A stretch of DNA of 51,378 bases from CAYLNC01 sp964534415 (lineage in GTDB: Bacteria > Patescibacteriota > Minisyncoccia > Phycocordibacterales > JAACPR01): NCBI GenBank assembly GCA_964534415.1, contig CAZHOL010000001.1:1-51378 (forward strand), read 5' to 3'. The position numbers were made by a program, and so were the translations under genes. The notes under the pieces are model-generated. The model worked only from the letters and a program-made list of their open reading frames with translations. It made no database searches and was not told where the DNA came from. Within the stretch, counting starts at the first letter, position 1, and every line of letters starts with the position of its first letter. Below, piece by piece: positions 8,011 to 16,183 of this stretch.

Positions 8011-9237
8011 ATGAAACAAAGCGGGATTTTCACAAAGACTCGTCGCGAAGCACCTTCGGACGAAGTATCAAAGAATGCGCAATTATTAATTCGAGCGGGC
8101 TTTATCAACAAAGAAATGGCAGGGGTCTATGACATTTTGCCGTTTGGTTTGCGAGTGATGAATAAAATAAAAAATATTATTCGCGAGGAGATGAACGCGG
8201 TCGGTGGTCATGAATTGGAGATGACGGCTCTGCAGGATCCGGCTTTGTGGAAGCAAACTAATCGATGGGACGACGTCGCGGTCGACAACTGGTTCAAAAC
8301 AGAATTAAAAAATGGAACAGAACTCGGACTCGGATTTACTCACGAGGAACCAATCACTCGAATGATGAAAAATCACATTAACTCATACAAAGATCTCCCA
8401 ATTTGTGCATATCAATTTCAAACAAAATTTCGAAACGAATTGCGCGCTAAATCTGGCATCTTGCGCGGACGAGAATTTTTGATGAAGGACCTCTATTCAT
8501 TCTGCGCTGACGAAAAACAGCAGGCCGAGGTTTATGAAAAACTGAAAAATGCCTACGTCAATGTTTTCAAACGGGTCGGTCTCGGAGAAAAAACTCACCT
8601 GACATTTGCAAGCGGTGGAACTTTCAGTAAATATTCACACGAATTCCAGGCGGAAACTGAATCTGGCGAAGATCTAATTTACCTCGACCGCAAAAAGGGA
8701 ATTGCGATTAATAAAGAGGTTTTGAATGATGAAGTCGTTGCTGATTTGGGAGTTGATAAGTCGTCGCTCGAAGAGTTGAAAACAGTCGAGGTCGGCAACA
8801 TTTTCAATCTCGGAACCAAATTCTCTGAACCTTTGGAATTGATTATCGACACCGAGGACAAGTCGCGAAAGCCTGTCATTATGGGTTCATACGGTATCGG
8901 AATCGGTCGTCTCATGGGCACAATCGCTGACATTTTTGCGGATGACAAGGGTCTCGTTTGGCCAGAATCTGTTGCACCCTTCAAATATCATTTGATAAAT
9001 TTGCAAAGTGATAATGTTGAGTCTGACAAAATCTACGAGCAAATGCTTTCAAAAAATATGGAAGTTCTCTACGACGATCGCGACACTCGCGCTGGCACAA
9101 AACTAGCCGACAGTGATTTGCTCGGAATCCCATTCAGGGTTATTGTTGGAAAAAATTTCAGCTCTGGAAAATTGGAAATTGTAAATCGAAAAACAGGGGA
9201 GACTGAGTTGGTTGATGTTGAGAACTTCATAAAATAA
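8011..9237 (+). CDS. proS: Prolyl-tRNA synthetase, short form
   Basis: Class II aminoacyl-tRNA synthetase that charges tRNA-Pro. It has 408 aa. Motif 2 is visible as FQTKFRNELRAKSGILRGREF, followed by MKDLYSFCAD. Motif 3 is GSYGIGIGRLMGTIA. The C-terminal anticodon domain follows (EVLYDDRDTRAGTKLADSDLLG). The about 180-residue YbaK-like editing insertion of the long bacterial ProS is absent. An extended -10 (TGA-TATTAT, 7996-8004) ends 6 nt before the ATG, so the mRNA is predicted leaderless. Confidence 0.95.
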   Translation: MKQSGIFTKTRREAPSDEVSKNAQLLIRAGFINKEMAGVYDILPFGLRVMNKIKNIIREEMNAVGGHELEMTALQDPALWKQTNRWDDVAVDNWFKTELKNGTELGLGFTHEEPITRMMKNHINSYKDLPICAYQFQTKFRNELRAKSGILRGREFLMKDLYSFCADEKQQAEVYEKLKNAYVNVFKRVGLGEKTHLTFASGGTFSKYSHEFQAETESGEDLIYLDRKKGIAINKEVLNDEVVADLGVDKSSLEELKTVEVGNIFNLGTKFSEPLELIIDTEDKSRKPVIMGSYGIGIGRLMGTIADIFADDKGLVWPESVAPFKYHLINLQSDNVESDKIYEQMLSKNMEVLYDDRDTRAGTKLADSDLLGIPFRVIVGKNFSSGKLEIVNRKTGETELVDVENFIK

Positions 9238-9238
9238 T

Positions 9239-10321
9239 ATGTCAGAAAATCGAAGCATAAAAAAATATTGGAGAACAAAAGTCATGCCGTTTCTCTCGAA
9301 CGACATCGGAATCGATTTGGGAACTGCAAACACACTCGTCTATGTTCCAGGCAAGGGAGTTGTAATCAATGAGCCATCGGTTGTTGCAATTAATCAGAAA
9401 ACCGGCCGAGTAGTTGCGGTCGGGCACGATGCTCGCAAAATGTTGGGGAGAACTCCACAACATCTCACTGCTGTTCGTCCACTCGTCGACGGTGTCATTT
9501 CAGATTTCGAAGTCACCGAGGAAATGATTGCGTATTTCGTACGAAAATCTCAGGAGAATAACAAAAAATTGCTCGGCCCACGAGTAGTGATTGGTGTTCC
9601 TTCGGGAATTACGAACGTGGAAACTCGCGCCGTCCGCGATGCAACATTGAATTCCGGTGCCCGTGAGGTACACATTGTCGAGGAACCAATGGCAGCAGCG
9701 ATTGGAATTCGTCTACCCGTTAATGAACCTGTCGGAAGCATGGTTATCGATATCGGCGGAGGAACAACTGATATAGCCGTCATTTCTCTCGGCGGAATTG
9801 TTCGTTCGAAAAATCTAAAAATTGCCGGAGACAAAATGAACAACGACATCATCTCGTACATTCGTAGTGAATTTAAAATTCTCATCGGCGAGAGAACAGC
9901 AGAAGAAGTTAAAAAGGAGGTCTGCAAAATTTTTCCAGACAAAGAACCTCTCGAGGCGGTTATTCGCGGACGTGACTTGATCACTGGTCTACCACGAGAG
10001 GTCGTCATCACTGACTCGGACCTGCGCGAAGCGCTTCAATCATCTTTTGATATTTTGATTGACTCAACAAAGGAGGTTCTCGAGACAACACCTCCAGAAA
10101 TTGTGGCCGACATTATGCAACGCGGAATCTACATGACTGGTGGCGGTGCGCTGATAAAGGGAATCGATACTATGCTTTCTGAAGCTCTCTCAATGCCAGT
10201 CTATGTTGCTCCAGAACCACTGACTGCGGTGGCGAGAGGTACGGGTATAATTCTCGAAAATCTCGAGGTTTACAAGGATATTTTAATTGCCAAAGAAGAT
10301 GACTTACCTCCAAAGAAGTAG
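9239..10321 (+). CDS. mreB: Rod shape-determining actin homologue MreB (copy 2)
   Basis: 360-aa bacterial actin that leads the mreB-mreC-mreD-pbp2 block, so it is the likely elongasome filament. Motifs: phosphate 1 IGIDLGTANTLVYVPG after a 20-residue N-terminal extension, phosphate 2 MVIDIGGGTTDIAV, and adenosine motif MTGGGALIKGID. The start at 9239 follows the proS stop by one base. An internal ATG at 9284 (MPFLSNDIGIDLG) would remove the basic extension and cannot be excluded. Confidence 0.95.
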   Translation: MSENRSIKKYWRTKVMPFLSNDIGIDLGTANTLVYVPGKGVVINEPSVVAINQKTGRVVAVGHDARKMLGRTPQHLTAVRPLVDGVISDFEVTEEMIAYFVRKSQENNKKLLGPRVVIGVPSGITNVETRAVRDATLNSGAREVHIVEEPMAAAIGIRLPVNEPVGSMVIDIGGGTTDIAVISLGGIVRSKNLKIAGDKMNNDIISYIRSEFKILIGERTAEEVKKEVCKIFPDKEPLEAVIRGRDLITGLPREVVITDSDLREALQSSFDILIDSTKEVLETTPPEIVADIMQRGIYMTGGGALIKGIDTMLSEALSMPVYVAPEPLTAVARGTGIILENLEVYKDILIAKEDDLPPKK

Positions 10322-11084
10322 CGAAAAAAACAGCAGACGTAGACGCAATGTGAAATTCGCATCAATATTTTTTGCAATCATTTTATTTGGATTTCTGTTT
10401 AGAAACTTTAGCGGCGGAGTTGTTCACACGGTTTTATACCCGATTAATAAAACAGCGAGTTTTGTATTTTCACCGATTCGAAATTTTGGAACATATTTGC
10501 ATTCAAAAACAAAATTAGTTGAAGAAAATAAAAAATTAATTAATGATAAAAAGTTTCTGCAAATTGAACTGCTTTCAATCGAAAATCTGCGATCAGAAAA
10601 TGAACAGTTGAGAAATGCCCTCGGTTTGAAAAATAATACTGAAGAAATTTCCGCTGAAATAATTTTGACACCTCCTTTTTCTCCATTCGATACTTTCGTT
10701 ATTAGAGTTGTTGATCCTGTAAAAATCAAAATAGGTGACAGAGTGTTTGCAAATGGAATTTTGGTTGGTGAAGTATTGGAATTGCATTCACAAAATGCAA
10801 TAGTGAAGTTACTTTCTTCATCAGGAACAAAGGTTCCAGTGAAAATCAACGACGAAATAATTGCGGAGGCGATTGGGCAGGGTGGACTATCATTTTTGAT
10901 TCAGTTACCGAAAGATATTTTAGTTGATAATGGCTACCTCATTTATGCTCTTGGCTCGGAAAAGACTGTAATTGGCACAATAGAGTACATTGATAAACCT
11001 GAAAACAGCTCATTTCAGACAATTTACTTCAAATTCCCATTTAATTTTTCTGACTTGAATTTTGTGCAAATTAAGGGTGTCTAA
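10287..11084 (+). CDS. mreC: Rod shape-determining protein MreC
   Basis: Bitopic membrane protein linking MreB filaments to the periplasmic wall synthases. It has 265 aa: a basic N-terminus, one membrane helix (about residues 24-42), a coiled coil with leucine heptads (about 70-110), then the two beta domains typical of MreC (DTFVIRVVDPVKIKIGDRVFANG; SFLIQLPKDILVDNGY). The reading frame starts inside mreB (35-nt overlap; 23 nt if the ATG at 10299 is used), so translation is coupled. Confidence 0.92.
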   Translation: MPKKMTYLQRSSEKNSRRRRNVKFASIFFAIILFGFLFRNFSGGVVHTVLYPINKTASFVFSPIRNFGTYLHSKTKLVEENKKLINDKKFLQIELLSIENLRSENEQLRNALGLKNNTEEISAEIILTPPFSPFDTFVIRVVDPVKIKIGDRVFANGILVGEVLELHSQNAIVKLLSSSGTKVPVKINDEIIAEAIGQGGLSFLIQLPKDILVDNGYLIYALGSEKTVIGTIEYIDKPENSSFQTIYFKFPFNFSDLNFVQIKGV

Positions 11085-11112
11085 TTTCTACTAATAGTGT
11101 TAAAATATTGGC

Positions 11113-11364
11113 ATGAAACGGGTTTTGTTCGGAATTTTTTTGATAATATCTGCCTTTATTTTCCCTTGGTGGGTTAGTGTTGCTCTCGTATTTTTCGGCG
11201 CCCTCTATTTCAATAATTTATATGAAGCCATCATTGTCGGAATGGTTATCGATCTGACTTATGGAGTGAATATAGAAATATATGGTTTCAATTTGATTTT
11301 CACATTTGCACTGACATTGATGCTGTATGTGTTGTCCATAGTTCGTAAAAGAATTTTAATTTAA
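11113..11364 (+). CDS. mreD: MreD-like membrane protein, half-size
   Basis: 83 aa and very hydrophobic, with about three membrane helices. The position between mreC and pbp2 and the DLTYGVNIEIYGFNLIFTFALT segment fit MreD, whose usual form has about 160 aa and five to six helices. The call rests mostly on gene order. TAAAAT preceded by TGT ends 6 nt before the ATG, which suggests an internal leaderless start. The stop codon overlaps the pbp2 start by one base. Confidence 0.72.
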   Translation: MKRVLFGIFLIISAFIFPWWVSVALVFFGALYFNNLYEAIIVGMVIDLTYGVNIEIYGFNLIFTFALTLMLYVLSIVRKRILI

Positions 11365-13055
11365 TGCTCTTCCGAAAAAACTTTAACAAAAGAATTTACC
11401 ACCACATTGATCCAGATGAAATTTTTATTGATTCAACAAACTTGCCGGGATTCGACACAGATCAGTTCGAAGGTAGAATCGAAAAACCAATTTCAACTAA
11501 AACTTTTTTCTTTGTTGGATTATTTTTCGTGCTAATCGTTTTTATCTTTCTTGGTAAAAGTTGGTACATACAAATTAGTGAAGGAGATAAATATGCAGAA
11601 CGTAGTGCAAACAACATGCTGAGACACACTCTGATTTTTTCAGAACGAGGTTTAATTTACGATGTAAACAGCGTCCCGTTGGCATGGAACGAGTCTGGCG
11701 AACCTAATTCATATAATTTGCGAAAATATATCGAAAAGCCGGGGTTTTCAAACTTGCTCGGCTATGTTTCGTATCCAAAAAAAGATTCTGCAGGATTCTA
11801 TTACGACAAAACAATTTCTGGAGTTGATGGTGTAGAAAAATTTTTCGAATCGACACTTCAAAAAGAAAATGGCTTGAGAATAATTGAAACGAATGCATTG
11901 AATGAAGTCGTTTCAGAAAACACAATCAGACCTCCTCTCAAGGGAGACAATGTTCACCTGACTATTGATTCAGAAGTTCAGGGTGCACTGTATAATTCTG
12001 TGAAGACAATTGTAGATCAGGCAGGATTCGTAGGTGGCGGTGCGGTCATTATGGATGTTCACAATGGAGATTTGCTCGCACTCGTTAATTACCCAGAATT
12101 TGATTCGAATACAATGACTTCTGGTTTAGACACAAAAAAAATTAATTATATGTTGCGCGATTCACGAAAACCTTTCTTGAATCGAATTACGCAAGGACTA
12201 TATACTCCAGGTTCTATTATGAAGCCGTTCGTGGCGTTCGGAGCTTTACAAGAGAGGATAATAAATCCTACCGACAACATTATTTCTACTGGCTCGATTT
12301 CAATTCCTAATCCATACAATCCAGATAATCCGTCAATTTTTAACGATTGGAAAGCTCACGGCCCTGTTGATGTTCGCAAGGCAATTGCATATTCATCAAA
12401 CGTATATTTCTATGAAGTTGGTGGTGGTTACAAAGACCTAGTTGGACTAGGTATTGAACGTATAGAAAAATATTTTCGTAAATTTGGTTTTGGAAAACCG
12501 GTAAAGAGCGAACTGTTTTCTGAATTGGCAGGTACAATTCCAAGTCCTGATTGGAAGAAGAAAGTTTTCAATGATGATTGGAGATTGGGTGACACTTACT
12601 TTACATCAATTGGGCAATACGGAACACAGGTCACTCCATTGCAGGTTGTGCGAGCATATTCGGCTATTGCAAATAGAGGAACATTGATTGATCCAAAAAT
12701 TATTGCGGAGCCATCGCAACCAGTAGTTACTGAAAAAATCGACGGAATAGATTCGTGGGTGTGGGACACTATTCATTTGGCTATGAGAGATACTGTGTTG
12801 TTTGGAACTTCAAAAGGATTGAATTACCCAGATTTTGAAATCGCTGGAAAAACCGGTACAGCCGAATTGGGTGTTTCAAAGGAGAATGTGAACTCGTGGG
12901 CGATTGGTTTCTTCCCATACAAAAATCCGCGCTTTGCTTATGTGTTCATGCTCGAGAGTGGAAAGTGTACTAACACTGTTGGAGGTGTCGCTGCAGCCAA
13001 AAATTTCTTCGATTGGATGAAGATTTATCATTCAGAATATCTATCAGCTAACTAA
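11364..13055 (+). CDS. mrdA: Penicillin-binding protein 2 (elongation transpeptidase)
   Basis: Class B PBP that cross-links new peptidoglycan during elongation. It has 563 aa with one N-terminal membrane helix (about residues 47-67) and a dimerisation region. In the transpeptidase domain the active-site SIMK is near residue 284, SSN near 344 and KTGTAE near 496. It closes the mreBCD block, the classical rod-system gene order. Confidence 0.94.
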   Translation: MLFRKNFNKRIYHHIDPDEIFIDSTNLPGFDTDQFEGRIEKPISTKTFFFVGLFFVLIVFIFLGKSWYIQISEGDKYAERSANNMLRHTLIFSERGLIYDVNSVPLAWNESGEPNSYNLRKYIEKPGFSNLLGYVSYPKKDSAGFYYDKTISGVDGVEKFFESTLQKENGLRIIETNALNEVVSENTIRPPLKGDNVHLTIDSEVQGALYNSVKTIVDQAGFVGGGAVIMDVHNGDLLALVNYPEFDSNTMTSGLDTKKINYMLRDSRKPFLNRITQGLYTPGSIMKPFVAFGALQERIINPTDNIISTGSISIPNPYNPDNPSIFNDWKAHGPVDVRKAIAYSSNVYFYEVGGGYKDLVGLGIERIEKYFRKFGFGKPVKSELFSELAGTIPSPDWKKKVFNDDWRLGDTYFTSIGQYGTQVTPLQVVRAYSAIANRGTLIDPKIIAEPSQPVVTEKIDGIDSWVWDTIHLAMRDTVLFGTSKGLNYPDFEIAGKTGTAELGVSKENVNSWAIGFFPYKNPRFAYVFMLESGKCTNTVGGVAAAKNFFDWMKIYHSEYLSAN

Positions 13056-13069
13056 CGTGTTATCAACAA

Positions 13070-13097
13070 TTGACTTACCCATATGTGCGTGTATAAT
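13070..13097 (+). promoter_or_regulatory. Promoter of greA
   Basis: TTGACT (13070-13075) and TATAAT (13092-13097) with a 16-nt spacer. The ATG of greA is 22 nt past the -10, leaving a leader of about 15 nt with no Shine-Dalgarno. Confidence 0.8.
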
Positions 13098-13119
13098 GGC
13101 TCTTACTTAATAAAAATAC

Positions 13120-13584
13120 ATGGCACAAAAACACTATCTTTCAAAGGATAAAATCAAGGAATTAGAGGCCGAATTGGACAATTTGAAAACTGTTCAGAGA
13201 TTAGAAATTGCAGAGAAATTGGCGTATGCTCGATCGCTTGGTGACCTATCTGAAAATGCTGAATATCACGAGGCGCGAACTCAGCAGGGAGAAATTGAGG
13301 CACGAATTACAACTATCGAAGAAACTTTAAAAAATGCTGTTGTACTATCACATCACAAGGGTGACAATATTGCTGTTGGATCGACAGTCACTATCAAGAA
13401 AAAATCTGATGGTTCAAAAATAACTTACCAAATTGTTGGTGTAGAGGAGGCAGACATTCTCGCAGGAAAACTTTCATATGAATCTCCGTTGGGTCACGCC
13501 ATGATGGGCAAGAAAAAGAAAGATGACTTTTCTTTTGAAACTCCAAACGGCGTGGTTGAATATACAATTGTTGATATAGAATAA
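13120..13584 (+). CDS. greA: Transcription elongation factor GreA
   Basis: Rescues backtracked RNA polymerase by stimulating transcript cleavage. It has 154 aa, full length. The N-terminal coiled coil carries the acidic tip region GDLSENAEYHEAR, and the C-terminal FKBP-like domain includes YQIVGVEEAD and SPLGHAMMGKKKKD. It is followed by lysS, which has its own -10 box. Confidence 0.97.
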   Translation: MAQKHYLSKDKIKELEAELDNLKTVQRLEIAEKLAYARSLGDLSENAEYHEARTQQGEIEARITTIEETLKNAVVLSHHKGDNIAVGSTVTIKKKSDGSKITYQIVGVEEADILAGKLSYESPLGHAMMGKKKKDDFSFETPNGVVEYTIVDIE

Positions 13585-13604
13585 TAGTAGTATAATTTCT
13601 CAAT

Positions 13605-15065
13605 ATGACTTCATTACAGGACCTACAACAGGTTCGCTTGGAAAAGCTTAAAAAATTACAAGACGCGGGAAGAAATCCATTCACGGCAAGAACAAAAAGA
13701 GATACTTCTGTCGCTGATGTGCTGAAAAATTTCGATTCAATTTCAGCAGAACAAAAATCAATCACTCTCGCAGGACGAGTGATGGTTATTCGTGGACAAG
13801 GAGCAATTTTGTTTATCGAAATTTTCGACGGTACAGGAAAAATTCAGCTAGTTTTGAAAAAGGACGAAATGCCTGAGGAGATTTTTAATTTGTTCGTCGA
13901 GACGATTGATATGGGAGACTTCATCGAGGCGACTGGTACTTTGTTTGTGACGCAGCGTGGTGCACAGAGTCTATTGATCAAAGAGTGGAATATTTTGACC
14001 AAGGCTATTTCACCGTTACCTGACAAATGGAGCGGTTTGACTGATGACGATGAGAGATATCGAAAACGATATTTGGATATTTTGATGAATCCTGAATTGC
14101 AGAAAATTTTTGAAATGAAATCTAAATTTTTCAATTCTGCACGGCAATTTATGTTGAACGAGGGTTTTCTTGAAATTGAAACTCCGACTCTAGAATCTAC
14201 AACCGGTGGGGCAGAGGCAAGACCTTTTGTCACACATCACAATGATTTTGATATTGATGTTTTCTTGCGAATTTCTGTGGGTGAGTTGTGGCAGAAGAGG
14301 GCTTTGGCAGCGGGCTTTCCTCGTGTTTTTGAAATTGGTCGGGTCTATCGAAACGAGGGTACTAGTCCGGAACATTTGCAGGAATTCACAAATATGGAAT
14401 TCTACGCTGCATACATGGACTATATCGAAGGTCGCGCTTTCATCGAGAGAATGATGAAGCATGTTGTTAGTGAAACTTTTGGTACTCTAAAATTTAATGT
14501 GAAGGGATTTGATATCGATTTGTCAGGTGAATGGCCGGTGATTGAATATGTTCCGTATGTTCTCGAAAAGACCGGAATTAATGTTTTGACTGCTACAGAA
14601 AAAGAAATGGAAGCCAAATTGCAAGAGTTGGGTGTTAAATATGAAGGGAACAATCGTGAGAGATTAACTGACACACTCTGGAAATATTGTCGCAAAACTA
14701 TTGCTGGTCCGGTTTGGTTAACAAAGCATCCAAAATTGGTTTCTCCACTCGCCAAGGCTTGTGAAGATAATCCAGAACTAACAGAGAGACTTCAATTAAT
14801 TTTGGCAGGAAGCGAGCTTTGTAATTCTTTCTCTGAATTGAATGATCCAATTGATCAGCGGGCTCGATTCGAAGGTCAGCAGAAATTAATCGACAGGGGA
14901 GACGATGAGGCAATGATGCCTGATTGGGAATTCGTGGAAATGTTGGAGCATGGAATGCCACCTGCTTTCGGTGCATCTACAGTTGGTGACAGATTTTTTG
15001 CGATGTTGTGCGGAAAACCGATTCGTGAGATTACCTTGTTTCCGTTGATGAGGCCAAAGAAGTAG
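13605..15065 (+). CDS. lysS: Lysyl-tRNA synthetase, class II
   Basis: 486 aa, with an N-terminal OB-fold anticodon domain and a class II core. Motif 1 is GFLEIETPTLESTTGGAEARP, cut here to its conserved part ETPTL...GGAEARPF. Motif 2 is FEIGRVYRNEG. Motif 3 is unusual: GMPPAFGASTVGDRFF instead of the common GxGIGIDRL form, though the catalytic Arg is kept. TATAAT at 13591-13596 ends 8 nt before the ATG with no Shine-Dalgarno, predicting a leaderless mRNA. Confidence 0.95.
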   Translation: MTSLQDLQQVRLEKLKKLQDAGRNPFTARTKRDTSVADVLKNFDSISAEQKSITLAGRVMVIRGQGAILFIEIFDGTGKIQLVLKKDEMPEEIFNLFVETIDMGDFIEATGTLFVTQRGAQSLLIKEWNILTKAISPLPDKWSGLTDDDERYRKRYLDILMNPELQKIFEMKSKFFNSARQFMLNEGFLEIETPTLESTTGGAEARPFVTHHNDFDIDVFLRISVGELWQKRALAAGFPRVFEIGRVYRNEGTSPEHLQEFTNMEFYAAYMDYIEGRAFIERMMKHVVSETFGTLKFNVKGFDIDLSGEWPVIEYVPYVLEKTGINVLTATEKEMEAKLQELGVKYEGNNRERLTDTLWKYCRKTIAGPVWLTKHPKLVSPLAKACEDNPELTERLQLILAGSELCNSFSELNDPIDQRARFEGQQKLIDRGDDEAMMPDWEFVEMLEHGMPPAFGASTVGDRFFAMLCGKPIREITLFPLMRPKK

Positions 15066-15078
15066 TACTTAGTCATAT

Positions 15079-15107
15079 TTGCATAATTTAATAAATTGTG
15101 GTATTGT
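15079..15107 (+). promoter_or_regulatory. Promoter of the 15149 small ORF
   Basis: TTGCAT (15079-15084) and TATTGT (15102-15107) with a 17-nt spacer, followed by a leader of about 35 nt. Confidence 0.5.
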
Positions 15108-15148
15108 GTTGTAAGCCAGTTCTAACCCCTAACCTATAGGAGGGCAAC

Positions 15149-15277
15149 ATGCCCTATCATAAATACGAGAAAACAAACCGCAGCACCCCGTTGCGGAAGA
15201 AATTCGAAGCACGACTTGGACTTGCCTGCGTTATCCTTGCAGGTGTCATTTGGGTCGTGAGGTTATGCTTTCGATGA
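15149..15277 (+). CDS. Small membrane protein (42 aa), stand-alone cassette
   Basis: ATG at 15149 behind a very strong Shine-Dalgarno (AGGAGGG at 15138-15144). The product begins MPYHKYEKTNRSTPLRKKFE, very basic. One hydrophobic segment follows (LGLACVILAGVIWVVRLCF), then a stop. It is therefore a single-helix membrane peptide. A perfect terminator begins 4 nt after the stop. The promoter, Shine-Dalgarno and terminator together make expression likely despite the length. The function is unknown; a toxin-like or regulatory membrane peptide is only a guess. Confidence 0.65.
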   Translation: MPYHKYEKTNRSTPLRKKFEARLGLACVILAGVIWVVRLCFR

Positions 15278-15280
15278 TTG

Positions 15281-15312
15281 GGCCGGCGCGAAATCGCGCC
15301 GGCCATTTTGCT
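15281..15312 (+). terminator. Terminator after the 42-aa ORF
   Basis: Perfect 10-bp stem GGCCGGCGCG/CGCGCCGGCC (15281-15290 with 15295-15304, loop AAAT), then ATTTTGCTT. Confidence 0.85.
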
Positions 15313-15339
15313 TGCATAATTCTGCAGGTGAGGTATAAT
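15312..15339 (+). promoter_or_regulatory. Promoter of the 15345-15634 RNA
   Basis: TTGCAT (15312-15317) and a consensus TATAAT (15334-15339) with a 16-nt spacer. Predicted transcription start is near 15346. Confidence 0.65.
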
Positions 15340-15344
15340 AATAG

Positions 15345-15634
15345 TGTTCTTAGATTCATTTGAATCTTCGAACAGTAAGCTGACCGACAATGTCAGGGCG
15401 CTTAATGGGAATAGACGTATAGTCGGCTCTCAGTCGTGGTATTGATCAAGCGCCTTTGGCCACCCGACTTTAACAGTTCATTTTGTTCTTTCGAGCTTCG
15501 GCTCACATCTTCCATGTGGAAGACGCCATTCGTGGCAAAACTTCTTCCTTCGGGGAGATTTCATTCAGCGGGCACCTTCGGGCGCCTGTTTTCATTTTTA
15601 TCACAAAAACCCGCCTAAAAATGGCGGTTTTTTT
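15345..15634 (+). ncRNA. Candidate structured non-coding RNA with UUCG-capped hairpins
   Basis: About 290 nt between a consensus promoter and a terminator, with no credible ORF. Helices seen by eye: GTTC..AGATTC/GAATCT..GAAC (15346-15373); CTGAC/GTCAG (15380-15396); a long-range GGCGCTT/AAGCGCC (15397-15403 with 15448-15454). A row follows of GAGC-TTCG-GCTC (15493-15504), TCTTCC/GGAAGA (15508-15523), GCCA-TTCG-TGGC (15525-15536), TCTTCC-TTCG-GGGAGA (15543-15558) and GGCACC-TTCG-GGCGCC (15571-15586). No RNase P, tmRNA, SRP or 6S signature was found, so the class is unassigned. It lies directly upstream of the mraZ promoter. Confidence 0.68.
15605..15634 (+). terminator. Terminator of the 15345 RNA
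   Basis: CCGCC (15611-15615) pairs with GGCGG (15623-15627), flanked by an A run and followed by seven T. Confidence 0.88.
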
Positions 15635-15660
15635 GATGTGCAAAAATGTGCATAACTTTG

Positions 15661-15689
15661 TTTGAAAGTGTGCAATTGTGGTGTAAAAT
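15661..15689 (+). promoter_or_regulatory. Possible promoter of the mraZ cluster
   Basis: TAAAAT at 15684-15689 is a fair -10. The -35 (TTTGAA at 15661-15666, 17-nt spacer) is weak, which suits a regulated promoter. It lies directly before the TGGGA repeats. Confidence 0.5.
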
Positions 15690-15699
15690 GGTAGACAAG

Positions 15700-15722
15700 T
15701 GGGAAGGGGTGGGAATCTGGGA
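15700..15722 (+). promoter_or_regulatory. MraZ operator (TGGGA repeats)
   Basis: Three direct TGGGA repeats start at 15700, 15710 and 15718. The first two, as GTGGGA, are exactly one helical turn apart. In E. coli MraZ represses its own operon by binding spaced TGGGN repeats, so this is the predicted autoregulatory site, placed just past the -10 and before mraZ. Confidence 0.75.
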
Positions 15723-15739
15723 AATTCCAAATAAATACA

Positions 15740-16174
15740 ATGTTAATCGGAGAATTTAAACACACAGTTGATGACAAAAAAAGAATTTCTTTGCCGATTA
15801 AATTTCGAAAAGAAATTGGTAAAAATATTATTGTCACAAAGGGTCTTGATAACTGTTTGTTTCTTTATCCGCTCAAGGAGTGGAAAAATATTTCCGAGAA
15901 ACTTGGTTCGTTAGGAATGGGACAATCCGACACTCGTGGCTTCAACAGATTCATGTTGGCCGGAGCTTCAGAAATCAGTGTTGACTCAGTCGGAAGAATC
16001 CTGATACCAGATCACCTTAAATCTTTTGCAGGAATAGAAAATAAAGTTGTCTTTGCCGGAGTTCACAACAGAGTAGAAATTTGGGACGACGCTCGATGGG
16101 AAACATACAAGACAAGTGTTCTCAAAGATGCAGACAAGATGGCAGAAAAATTGGGAGAGATTGGTGCAATTTAA
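15740..16174 (+). CDS. mraZ: Transcriptional regulator MraZ
   Basis: First gene of the division/cell-wall cluster. It has 144 aa with two AbrB-like swapped-hairpin repeats: MLIGEFKHTVDDKKRISLP at the N-terminus and ASEISVDSVGRILIPDHLK around residue 75. It forms ring-shaped oligomers and represses the mra operon in characterised species. The TGGGA repeats just upstream fit autoregulation. It is 9 nt from rsmH. Confidence 0.96.
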   Translation: MLIGEFKHTVDDKKRISLPIKFRKEIGKNIIVTKGLDNCLFLYPLKEWKNISEKLGSLGMGQSDTRGFNRFMLAGASEISVDSVGRILIPDHLKSFAGIENKVVFAGVHNRVEIWDDARWETYKTSVLKDADKMAEKLGEIGAI

Positions 16175-16183
16175 TTCAAAATC

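Noticed and set aside
15345..15634. RNase P RNA or 6S RNA identity for the mraZ-upstream RNA
   Set aside because: The universally conserved GGAAAGUCC and ACAGAA/GGCUUA segments of RNase P are absent, and the shape is many short hairpins, not the single long 6S hairpin.
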